From an uncultured Eubacterium sp. (GTDB lineage: Bacteria; Bacillota; Clostridia; Oscillospirales; Acutalibacteraceae), in the NCBI GenBank assembly GCA_905233545.1, contig CAJOEV010000022.1, forward strand, positions 1-61,556: a DNA stretch of 61,556 bases. The letters are read 5' to 3'. Shown here in pieces: positions 7,725 through 15,951 of the stretch (the stretch's first letter is position 1; each line of letters opens with the position of its first letter). The notes below the pieces were generated by a model. The model saw nothing but the letters and a program-made list of their open reading frames with translations, ran no database searches and was not told the origin of the DNA. The position numbers and the translations under genes were made by a program.

Positions 7725-8621
7725 TTATAGTTTTTGAATTAATTCATTTATTTCATTTATTCCTGCAAGCTTGTCGGAATACGCTGTCGCATTCCCGCAG
7801 GCAGTTCCAAGCTTCAGAGCATAGGAATAATCACCCGTTTTAATATATCCGGCAATAAACCCTGCAATCATACTGTCGCCGCATCCAACGCTGTTCACAA
7901 GCTCTCCTTTAGCGTTTTTTATATTATGAACAGTATTCGTTTCGTCAAGCAAAACTGCGCCGTTCTCGGCAAGAGAAACAAGAACATTCTTTGCGCCTGC
8001 TTCCTTGAGTTTTCGTGCATTGTTAATCACTTCATCTTTGTTTGCCGATGCTTTGAACAAAGCACCGAGCTCGTGGTGGTTGGGTTTAATCAGAAACGGT
8101 TTATATTTCAGCGAATTCAAAAGGAGTTCACCCTCGGCGTCAACGACGAAATTAATTCCCCCGTTGCTCAGCTTTTGCATAATTCTCTCATAAATATCGC
8201 TCGGCAGATTTTTTGGAACGGACCCTGCAAGAACAAGAAAGTCCCCTTCTTCAATTCTTTCAAGCTTTTTCATCAGCTCTTCAATATCTTCTTCGCTGAT
8301 TTCAGGTCCCTCGGCGTTGATATCAAGCTCGTTTCCGTATCTGATTTTAACATTAATTCTTGTTTCATCATTTATATGAACAAAATCAGTTTTAATATTT
8401 GCCTTTTCAAGCATTTTTTCAAGCTTATTCCCCGAAAATCCGCCGACAAATCCGAGAGCAATATTATCACATTCAAGTTCATTTAATACAGCAGAAACAT
8501 TTATTCCCTTTCCGCCGAAAAAAAGCTCTGTTTCATCCGCTCGGTTGATATCATTAAAACTAAGCTTATTAACTTTCAAAACATAATCCAGTGCAGGATT
8601 CAGTGTTACTGTGTAAATCAA
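7725..8621 (-). CDS. 1-phosphofructokinase / tagatose-6-phosphate kinase (PfkB family)
   Basis: A cytoplasmic ribokinase-fold kinase that phosphorylates a hexose phosphate at C6 or C1. The 298-residue protein has the N-terminal IYTVTLNPALDY signature of the FruK/LacC subgroup, GGKGINVSAVL near residue 36, AGSVP near 127 and the catalytic GCGDSMIAGF with Asp as base. The TTG at 8621 is chosen as start. It gives the expected N-terminus, and a GGGGTGAT ribosome-binding site lies just upstream. The next in-frame ATG upstream lies inside a terminator region. It is monocistronic, with no PTS fructose gene in view, so FruK and LacC cannot be told apart. Confidence 0.82.
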   Translation of the reverse strand: MIYTVTLNPALDYVLKVNKLSFNDINRADETELFFGGKGINVSAVLNELECDNIALGFVGGFSGNKLEKMLEKANIKTDFVHINDETRINVKIRYGNELDINAEGPEISEEDIEELMKKLERIEEGDFLVLAGSVPKNLPSDIYERIMQKLSNGGINFVVDAEGELLLNSLKYKPFLIKPNHHELGALFKASANKDEVINNARKLKEAGAKNVLVSLAENGAVLLDETNTVHNIKNAKGELVNSVGCGDSMIAGFIAGYIKTGDYSYALKLGTACGNATAYSDKLAGINEINELIQKL

Positions 8622-8653
8622 AATATCACCCCGTTTGATTTTATTATACATAA

Positions 8654-8690
8654 AAAAATGAGAAATGCAAAACGCATTTCTCATTTTGTT
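8654..8690 (-). terminator. Intrinsic terminator
   Basis: Stem AAAATGAGAAATGC/GCATTTCTCATTTT with a 4-nt loop and a T-run on the minus strand. It ends the DUF5684-like gene and separates it from the kinase gene. Confidence 0.85.
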
Positions 8691-8697
8691 TGAATCT

Positions 8698-9090
8698 TTA
8701 GCCCTGAGGTCCAACATATTCGGAACCGTCAAATGCAAGGATCAGCATAAATATCGGGGAAAAGAATATTAATCCGATACCGAATGCTGTCGACTTGTTG
8801 AACGCTTTTGCGAGTTTAATCATAAGAATAATCTCATAAATTATGTTAACAATCGGAATACAGAGCAACAGGAATTTTATTCCGTTACCGGTAATTATCT
8901 TAACCAAAGTAAATGCATTAAGAATCGGAATGATTGCCTTCCAACCCTGCTCGCCTGCCTTCTGGAATACTTTCCACATAGCTATTATTCCAAGAACAGC
9001 AATAATTGCGCCTATTGCATAAGATATTGCAAGTTCACCCGAGCTCATGGTTTGAGCATAATTATCTATGTAATTATCCACAAATTTCAT
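8698..9090 (-). CDS. DUF5684-like small membrane protein
   Basis: The 130-residue protein has about four hydrophobic segments (near residues 23-40, 55-70, 72-88 and 100-118). The FQKAGEQGWKAIIPILN motif after the first helix is typical of DUF5684 proteins, which have no firm function and sometimes sit near signal peptidase genes. The start at 9090 has an AAGGAGAT ribosome-binding site. It lies 62 bp downstream of the GH43 gene on the same strand and may be read with it. Its own terminator follows. Confidence 0.7.
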   Translation of the reverse strand: MKFVDNYIDNYAQTMSSGELAISYAIGAIIAVLGIIAMWKVFQKAGEQGWKAIIPILNAFTLVKIITGNGIKFLLLCIPIVNIIYEIILMIKLAKAFNKSTAFGIGLIFFSPIFMLILAFDGSEYVGPQG

Positions 9091-9152
9091 CTCCTTTCAT
9101 CAGTTTTTTTCTTTATTATACATTTTTTTGCATATTGTTTCAATACTTTTAA

Positions 9153-12100
9153 TTAAACTTTTATATCAGTGTATGCTGTTACAAATTCATTATCTGAGTT
9201 TTCGTAAATAACATATCCTCTGTAGATATATCCATCAGCAAGATTCTTTACCGAAATTGCAAACTGGTTTGCGCCGACAAGTCTTGTTGACTTAGCACGG
9301 ATAACTCTGTAGCTGTCATGAGTTCCCGAATTTTCAATAATAAGCGCATCCGCCGTTATATCGCCCGTACCGATAAGAATTCCGTATTCCTTAATCTCCT
9401 TTTTTGCATCAAAGAGCTGAGCATTGAATATGGTTTTTGTTACGGTTCCTTCAGTTACCGTTGTTATTGTTCCGCTCTGTCTAAGGTTAATGCACGGAGA
9501 GGTAAATTTATAACTGTCAAATTGATCCTTGTTTACAGCATAAAGATTTGTTGATTCACTTGCAAAGAAATCAACATTTTCGCCGACATAGAACGGTCTG
9601 AATCTGTTCGGAGCAATTTCTTCAACCCATGCATAAGCGCCGTTTCCGCCTTCAAGTGAAACCTTGGTGTTGTAGTTTGCTGTTGAATTGTGAGCAACAT
9701 TGTTGATATCGGTTGCATTGATTGCATAGGAAGCATTGCTGTCAAAGATGTATTTTGCAACTATTTCAATATCATCATCAACAGTTACTGTGTTTTCAGT
9801 ATACTTAACATTATTGATATAATAACCGTCGAAAGAATAGTATGCAATAGCGGGAGCTGCGGGAAGTGTATAGTTTGAGCCGGTTGTTACATAATCAACA
9901 AGTGAAACAGGTGCGGAATCCTTATCACTGTATTTTCTTGTTATCTTAACCTGTTTTGTTGTTGCAGAAGGTTTAACAGCCTTTATGGTCATATCACCGA
10001 TGACTTTTGTTTCAAAGTTTCTTCCCCAGCCCTGGAACTGTTCTGTTCTGCTGGTTGTTCCCGAAGATATTTCCATATACCATGCGGTTTCGTTATTATC
10101 CGATTTGCAGAGAACGGTTGTTCCATAGGTTGCGGTGTACGGTGTTTCGCTTCCCTCAGTTTCTCCGTTTTGGAATGATGTTTCGCTTGCACCCTGAGTT
10201 GTTACAGTATATCTTTTTACGCTGCTTGAAAGCGCTGTGAGAATTCTGTTGGTTGCATCGTCAATATTCTGAGCGTTTGTTCCTGAATTGAAACCGTAAA
10301 TTGTTGCACCGCCGTAGCTTGTTGTTGATGTGCCGACAAGCGTGTTTACATCGCTCTGTGCGCCTGTTATTGACGCTGTTTTGTCATATGCATCGGGGTC
10401 AAGATTATTTACGATAGCAACAGCAGCCTCATAAGCACTTGTATCAATTGTTATGTCTGTTGCAGAAAGCTTAAGCGAACTATATGCATTGTTGATTGCT
10501 TCTTCAAGTGCATCTGCTTGTGTCTGAACAGCCTGACCGTATTCAGCTCTTGTTGCTGAATCAGCATTAAGATATTCCGAAACCTTGCTTGCGGTTGTTG
10601 CGCTGATAAGCGCTTCAATTGAAGAAGCATCATACTGGGCTGCTTTGCCGTCAAGGCTTTTGAGGAATGCATCTGCTTTATCATAAGCTTTATGAAGATT
10701 TGTTAAATCAGCTTTAAGGTCGGGTGTTTTGTATGCATTGAAATCGCTTACAATGCTTGCAACCTCATCCGAAGCACCGCTTACAGTTGTTCCTGCTGAA
10801 TAATCGTAAACAGCCGATGAAGCATCGAAGATTTTTACTCTGTTAAGCGCTGCATAGTAATTTTTAACCGATGAAGGAGTATAAAGCTCTTCATTGTTCT
10901 TTACGCTGTTATACTCTGTCTGGAAAGCGCTTGTGTTTATCTCGTCGATAACTGCGCCAAGCGAATCATAGCCGATACTCTGAGAAACGCTCTGCTTTGT
11001 AATATTGCTTACAAGAGTATCCTTGTTGATATATCCCGAATCCTTGATATCGGGCTGAGCAATAGTCAGCTTTTCAATCGTGTTCTTGCCGTAGTAGGTA
11101 TCTCTCCAAACACCGAGCGCAAGGAAATTGAATTTGCTCTTTGAAAGACCGTTGTCCTGTTTGAAGCCGATAAGCTTTCCGTCCTGATAAACGCTGATTG
11201 TTTTTGTGCTGTATCTGAAATAGATTCTGTAGGTATGCTCGCCCTGGGACACGCCGTATGATGAGCCTGCGCGGATATTTTCATATGAAGTTCCGTACTG
11301 GAGGGTTCCGTCATTCTTAAGTCTGAGCAAATCATTAAAGCTTGAATCATCGCTTCCTGCCTTTGCAGAGCCTATTGCAAACGTTCCTGCCTGAGCATCG
11401 TTATACCTTTCATTCGTTATCATAGTGAACTGAATGTCTATATCCTTTTCATTCTCAAGCTTTGAGGCAATATTCTCGATATAAACATAACCGTCGCCCG
11501 TTCTTAAACCGTTTGAGCCGTCGTAGTAGTATGCATTATCACCCCAGTAAACAAGGGTCATAGTAGCATCGCCGTAGGTTGAATTCATAGGATATGTGAT
11601 TGAAGGAGTCAACCCGAAATCCCATTCGAGCTTTTTGTTAGCGAGTTCTGTTGCGTCGTAGTTGTTCTGCGATACGCCGTTAATGCTAACCTTGCCAACG
11701 CCTGCCATTGTCGGAGTTACCTGGTTGAGCAAATCAACGCCGCCGACATTGCGCTTAAACGTTATCTCATCAATACAGGTTTCTCTGTGGTGACCGACGT
11801 TACCGCCAATTGAAAGCGGGGTATAAAAGCGGTGATATGCAATAAATGCCTTATCTGTTTCGGGAATGTAGATAACGCTCTGATGTCCCGTTGCAAGAAT
11901 GCCGTTTGAGGGGTCTTTTTCAACAAGAACGCCCTGATAGGTTATTGTTCCTGTAAGGCTTGTTGATGTTCCATAGTGTACACTGTAGTTTTCGCTGCCC
12001 GTGTCATCGCATGACCAGTGCCAGTAGTAAACGCCGTTTCTCTTGAAAACTGCAACGCTCTCTCTGAATCCGTTGAGTCCTTCAAGCTTTCTTAATGTTG

Positions 12101-14270
12101 AGGTTTTAACTGTGAGCATATCGGAATTAAGCTCGGCAATCGCAGCGTTTCCGTTACCGAAAAGAAGATAAGATGTGTCGCCTTCGGTATAAACCGCAGG
12201 GTCGATAACCTGACCTTCGTAGCCTATACCCGAATCACTTACCATTTTGGGATATAAAATCGGAGAACTGCTTGCGGTATAAGGTCCTGCAGGTGAAGAA
12301 GCCCATGCAACACCGATTGCCATACCTTCACCGTAAACGCTTTCATATTCGCTGAGAATTCTTCCGCAGAAGTAGAAATAGTACTTATCACCCTTCTTTT
12401 CAATTGCGGGAGCCCAGGCGTTTCCGTTTGACCAAGTGCATGATGCAATCTGAATGCCCTTGTCGTTGAGCCCGGGATTTTTGTCTTTGTTGTCAAGAAT
12501 AACGCCTTCATCCGTCCAGGTTTCCATATCCTCGGACGAGAATGCGTGGAACTGAGTTCCGCCCCAGCCGGCTACGCCGTCGGTTGTGGGATAAATCCAG
12601 AACTTACCGTCGAAAACATCAATATCAGGGTCAGCATACATACCCGGTAAAACAGGGTTATTAGCAATCTGAGCTGCCTTTAAGGTATATGTCTCCTCTG
12701 TGTCACCGTGGACGATTCGAACACTTCTGTCGGAGGTTAAATCAAGATTGTTTCCGTTAGTAAACGCCTCGTTATCAACATATATTTTGCAATCATCGTT
12801 CAACGAAATGAAGTTAACAGGAACTGAGGCAGGGTCCTGACGGCGCTGAATAATTGAAGTGATATCGCCGTTTCCTCTGTTTATTGAGGTGCTTACCATT
12901 GTGTGGTTGTCGGTTCCCGATACACCGTCAAGGTTGCTGACAACAACACCGACATTAACGCTCAGAAGAAGCGGAAGATGCGCCTTTGCAGTATTCTGAA
13001 TTGCCTGAGGTGAAAGCACTGTGTCGTATACCTCGAAATTATCGAATAAGCCGTTGAAATATCCGTCGCCGTCGTAGAAGGACTTACCAAAATATGCAAG
13101 CAAATTGCTGCCGAGGTCGGATACCTTATGAGCATCGTTATTCGTTGCTTTAAGCGTTCCGTTAACATAGAGCTGACATTTCCCGTTATCAAAAACAAGC
13201 GCAATTGCCATCCAGCTGTCGGTTGCATCAAAGCTTGTTTTAACCTCACGCTCATTGTAATAATTATCAACCGTTATTGCGTTTCTGATTTCTGAACCGC
13301 GGACTCTGAAAAAGTCATATTTAGCAGTATCCTGTCCAAAAGTAAAGGTGAAAAAGTTTCCGCTGTTGGTGTTCGGTTTGATATCGAAAAGGATTGTCAT
13401 TTCATCCTTGTTATCAAAGAAGCCCTGAGGAATTTCGGCATATGTTCCGCTTGTTCCGTCAAGCGATAAAACCTTGCTGCCGTGTTCGCTGTTTGATACT
13501 GTTGCAGCATTGCCGTGTAAAGTCGGAAGTTCAGTTCCGTCCTCAAAGGTATATCTTAATACTGCCATTGCTTCGGGAAGATTTGCCTCGGCTGTTGAAG
13601 CAATTTCAGCGTCTGTTAAAACGCTGTCATAAACTTCAAAATTATCAAAACATCCGTGGAAGTAGCCGTCGCCGTCGTAAAGCGATTTACCGAGATAGGA
13701 ATAGAGATTGCTTCCCAAATCGGAAACCTTAATGGTTGTGTCCGAATTCTCTTTAACCTTCACGCCGTCAACATAGAGCTTCATCGTGTAGTTATCATAA
13801 ACCAAAGCAATATGCATCCAGCCGTTATAGTTTGCTCTGTTATAATCAACACCGTGCTCGTTCTGCCAGGAGGATGTTGATAAGCAGTTGTAGAAGTTTT
13901 TGTTATCATCACTGTTTCTCATTCTGAAAAATGAATACTTAGTGTTATTCGCACCGAAACAGAAGGTAAAGAAATTACCCCACTGGTCATTCGGAAGAAT
14001 GTCAAACTGAATTGTCATAACATCTCTTCCGTCAAAGAATCCCTGAGGGATTTCTGCATAAGTTCCGCTGTTTCCGTCAAGTGATAAAACCTTGCTCTGC
14101 TTATCGTGGTCGTAAACAAGCGCAGCATTTCCGAAAAGCGAGGGAGCGTTGCCCGTATCCTCAAAGTTGTAGCTTAAAACAGGGGTTTTTCCCTCCACTG
14201 CATATGCTAAAAATGCCGAGCATTGCGCAATCAACAATACTGATAGAATAAAACTTATTATCTTTTTCAA
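9153..14270 (-). CDS. Secreted multidomain GH43 glycosidase
   Basis: A 1705-residue exported enzyme, probably acting on arabinan or xylan side chains. Order: signal peptide (1-25); two LamG-like sandwiches (about 30-225 and 235-435), which are related copies; a linker sandwich; a GH43 five-bladed propeller (about 540-850); a second sandwich (860-1080); helical FIVAR-like segments (1100-1330); and InlB-like beta repeats to the end. The GH43 triad is visible: D547 (YADPD, base), D690 (VIDPA, pKa modulator) and E737 (GFRESV, acid). No LPxTG motif or other wall anchor is seen. I choose the TTG at 14270, 8 nt after AGGAGG; the GTG at 14279 overlaps that site and cannot be used. Subfamily is not certain. 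Confidence 0.85.
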   Translation of the reverse strand: MKKIISFILSVLLIAQCSAFLAYAVEGKTPVLSYNFEDTGNAPSLFGNAALVYDHDKQSKVLSLDGNSGTYAEIPQGFFDGRDVMTIQFDILPNDQWGNFFTFCFGANNTKYSFFRMRNSDDNKNFYNCLSTSSWQNEHGVDYNRANYNGWMHIALVYDNYTMKLYVDGVKVKENSDTTIKVSDLGSNLYSYLGKSLYDGDGYFHGCFDNFEVYDSVLTDAEIASTAEANLPEAMAVLRYTFEDGTELPTLHGNAATVSNSEHGSKVLSLDGTSGTYAEIPQGFFDNKDEMTILFDIKPNTNSGNFFTFTFGQDTAKYDFFRVRGSEIRNAITVDNYYNEREVKTSFDATDSWMAIALVFDNGKCQLYVNGTLKATNNDAHKVSDLGSNLLAYFGKSFYDGDGYFNGLFDNFEVYDTVLSPQAIQNTAKAHLPLLLSVNVGVVVSNLDGVSGTDNHTMVSTSINRGNGDITSIIQRRQDPASVPVNFISLNDDCKIYVDNEAFTNGNNLDLTSDRSVRIVHGDTEETYTLKAAQIANNPVLPGMYADPDIDVFDGKFWIYPTTDGVAGWGGTQFHAFSSEDMETWTDEGVILDNKDKNPGLNDKGIQIASCTWSNGNAWAPAIEKKGDKYYFYFCGRILSEYESVYGEGMAIGVAWASSPAGPYTASSSPILYPKMVSDSGIGYEGQVIDPAVYTEGDTSYLLFGNGNAAIAELNSDMLTVKTSTLRKLEGLNGFRESVAVFKRNGVYYWHWSCDDTGSENYSVHYGTSTSLTGTITYQGVLVEKDPSNGILATGHQSVIYIPETDKAFIAYHRFYTPLSIGGNVGHHRETCIDEITFKRNVGGVDLLNQVTPTMAGVGKVSINGVSQNNYDATELANKKLEWDFGLTPSITYPMNSTYGDATMTLVYWGDNAYYYDGSNGLRTGDGYVYIENIASKLENEKDIDIQFTMITNERYNDAQAGTFAIGSAKAGSDDSSFNDLLRLKNDGTLQYGTSYENIRAGSSYGVSQGEHTYRIYFRYSTKTISVYQDGKLIGFKQDNGLSKSKFNFLALGVWRDTYYGKNTIEKLTIAQPDIKDSGYINKDTLVSNITKQSVSQSIGYDSLGAVIDEINTSAFQTEYNSVKNNEELYTPSSVKNYYAALNRVKIFDASSAVYDYSAGTTVSGASDEVASIVSDFNAYKTPDLKADLTNLHKAYDKADAFLKSLDGKAAQYDASSIEALISATTASKVSEYLNADSATRAEYGQAVQTQADALEEAINNAYSSLKLSATDITIDTSAYEAAVAIVNNLDPDAYDKTASITGAQSDVNTLVGTSTTSYGGATIYGFNSGTNAQNIDDATNRILTALSSSVKRYTVTTQGASETSFQNGETEGSETPYTATYGTTVLCKSDNNETAWYMEISSGTTSRTEQFQGWGRNFETKVIGDMTIKAVKPSATTKQVKITRKYSDKDSAPVSLVDYVTTGSNYTLPAAPAIAYYSFDGYYINNVKYTENTVTVDDDIEIVAKYIFDSNASYAINATDINNVAHNSTANYNTKVSLEGGNGAYAWVEEIAPNRFRPFYVGENVDFFASESTNLYAVNKDQFDSYKFTSPCINLRQSGTITTVTEGTVTKTIFNAQLFDAKKEIKEYGILIGTGDITADALIIENSGTHDSYRVIRAKSTRLVGANQFAISVKNLADGYIYRGYVIYENSDNEFVTAYTDIKV

Positions 14271-14295
14271 GACAAACACCTCCTAATACAGTTTG

Positions 14296-14301
14296 ATTAT
14301 A
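14296..14301 (-). promoter_or_regulatory. Extended minus-10 of the GH43 gene
   Basis: Minus-strand TGATATAAT gives a TATAAT box with an extended TGn motif. No good minus-35 box is seen 17 nt upstream (TATACT). Confidence 0.45.
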
Positions 14302-14333
14302 TCATATATTTAAGCAAAAGTATATATTAATTT

Positions 14334-14368
14334 AAAAAATTAACTGCCGCGAAAGAAGCGCGGCAGTT
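14334..14368 (-). terminator. Terminator of the hexosamine operon
   Basis: Perfect 10-bp stem AACTGCCGCG/CGCGGCAGTT, 7-nt loop, then a T-rich tail on the minus strand, directly after the rubredoxin gene. Confidence 0.9.
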
Positions 14369-14379
14369 CAACACAATTA

Positions 14380-14538
14380 TTATGCTTCTGAGAAGTTATC
14401 CTTACCAACTCCGCAGAGAGGACAACACCAATCGTCCGGTAAATCCTCGAATGCAGTTCCGGGAGCTATTCCGTTATCGGGATCGCCCACTGCAGGATCG
14501 TACTCATATCCGCAGATATTGCAAACATACTTAGCCAT
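14380..14538 (-). CDS. Rubredoxin
   Basis: Rubredoxin is a small cytoplasmic one-electron carrier with one iron held by four Cys. The 52-residue product starts [20 protein letters not shown] and has both C-x-x-C-G knuckles (C6/C9 and C39/C42) with the usual PDDW-C-C-PLC segment. The start has a GGAGG ribosome-binding site. It is the last gene before the terminator of a sugar operon, which is an unusual place. The flavodiiron protein and flavin reductase, its likely partners, are about 6 kb away on the other strand. Confidence 0.92.
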   Translation of the reverse strand: MAKYVCNICGYEYDPAVGDPDNGIAPGTAFEDLPDDWCCPLCGVGKDNFSEA

Positions 14539-14571
14539 TTTTTCACCTCCATACTTAAAACTTATATTAAC

Positions 14572-15912
14572 CTAATTATTAATTTTCTCCAATAATTCTT
14601 CGTGATGCTTTGGCTGATTTTTTCTTACAATCGCAGCAGGAATAAAACAGAAAAGCATAACAAACGCAGCTCCGAGGAAAAGCTCCATCGGATAGACTAT
14701 CTTGCTTTCGTCAGTGACTCCCCTATTTGCAGTGTTAATAATAAACTGTGCAACAAGCGGACCGATTATCATCGGAACAAGAACATACATAACCATTCTG
14801 CAGCCCTGGAAAAGTCCCTCTTTGCCTTCGGGAATATAATCTCTGTATGACGCGGTGAAAAGTCCTGCCATAACAAGAGAAACGCCGATAACAAGTATTC
14901 CTCCGATTATAAGAATTATTGTAACAAGCTTTTCGTTTTCGCCGATATAAAACTTTGCGAACCATATAATTATGCAGCCGATTATTCCCGCAATTATTGT
15001 CGGGTAATAGAAATGCTTTTTGCCCTTTTTATCCATAAGTGCCGAAACAACAACGGAAAGAACAGCAGAAACGAGCATAATTATTCCAATCGGAATGATA
15101 TAGTTCTTTATTTTCATAGTTCCTTCAACAAGATTGAAAAGATAGTTAACATATATCTGATATGCAATGGCGCTCACCATATTTCCCGCCAAACACCAAT
15201 AAAGCATTTTGTTCTGCTTAATTATCTTCGGCTGAAGCGAATAGGTGAAATCCGAAATAAAGGAATTATTTTTGTTGCCCTTAATTCCCTGTTTATCCTT
15301 CATTAAAACAAGACCGATAATTCCGCCGACGGTGGTTATCAGACCGAGCATAACAAAGAACTTTTTCCAGTCGGAATGAGTTGCCGAAGCATTTGTTAAA
15401 CTGTCAAATCCGCCGAAAACAACTGCCAGTGCAAAAAGAGGCATAACGGCAAGAACAGTGTCAACTCTTGCTCGGTTTGCAGTGCTTGAAACATCTGTTA
15501 CCCATGTGTTGAAAGCAGCATCATTACTTATTGAGCCGATTATGCTCATAACGCAGTCCATCACAACAACAAGAATTGCCATTCCGACAATCTTATCCTT
15601 GCTCGGCTGCATCGGAACAAGGGCAAACATCATAATCGTAAAGCCCCATATAATATAGCCCGCAGATATAAATATCTTTCTCTTTCCGCTTCTGTCGCAA
15701 AGCGCACCGCCGATAAGAGTTGAAATCGTTGCAAAGATTGCAGAGAATGCAACCATAAGCGTTGTTGCCCAGGGAGCTCTTGTTATTTCGTTTTGCATAA
15801 AGCGTGAGAAATACATATTCTCAACAACCCATGCAATCTGACCGATTAAGCCAAAAAGGATTATTGAACTCCATACTCTAAAGCCAAGAGCGCCCGTTTT
15901 TGCCGTTTTCAT
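14572..15912 (-). CDS. MFS sugar transporter
   Basis: A 446-residue permease with about 12 transmembrane helices. The cytoplasmic loop GGALCDRSGKRK after helix 2 is the major facilitator signature. It resembles the glycoside-pentoside-hexuronide cation symporter group. It starts 39 bp after the beta-galactosidase stop and runs with nahK and GH2, so it probably imports a galactoside or a hexosamine disaccharide, by proton or sodium symport. The substrate is inferred from context only. Confidence 0.78.
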   Translation of the reverse strand: MKTAKTGALGFRVWSSIILFGLIGQIAWVVENMYFSRFMQNEITRAPWATTLMVAFSAIFATISTLIGGALCDRSGKRKIFISAGYIIWGFTIMMFALVPMQPSKDKIVGMAILVVVMDCVMSIIGSISNDAAFNTWVTDVSSTANRARVDTVLAVMPLFALAVVFGGFDSLTNASATHSDWKKFFVMLGLITTVGGIIGLVLMKDKQGIKGNKNNSFISDFTYSLQPKIIKQNKMLYWCLAGNMVSAIAYQIYVNYLFNLVEGTMKIKNYIIPIGIIMLVSAVLSVVVSALMDKKGKKHFYYPTIIAGIIGCIIIWFAKFYIGENEKLVTIILIIGGILVIGVSLVMAGLFTASYRDYIPEGKEGLFQGCRMVMYVLVPMIIGPLVAQFIINTANRGVTDESKIVYPMELFLGAAFVMLFCFIPAAIVRKNQPKHHEELLEKINN

Positions 15913-15951
15913 AAATAATCACCTGAGTCTATTTTAACACTTAACGCCAAA

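Noticed and set aside
7926-8486. Plus-strand frame of 186 codons across the PfkB-type kinase
   Set aside because: It is the antisense shadow of a clear kinase gene with intact motifs.
14271-14279. GTG start for the GH43 gene at 14279
   Set aside because: It overlaps the AGGAGG ribosome-binding site; the TTG at 14270 has correct spacing.
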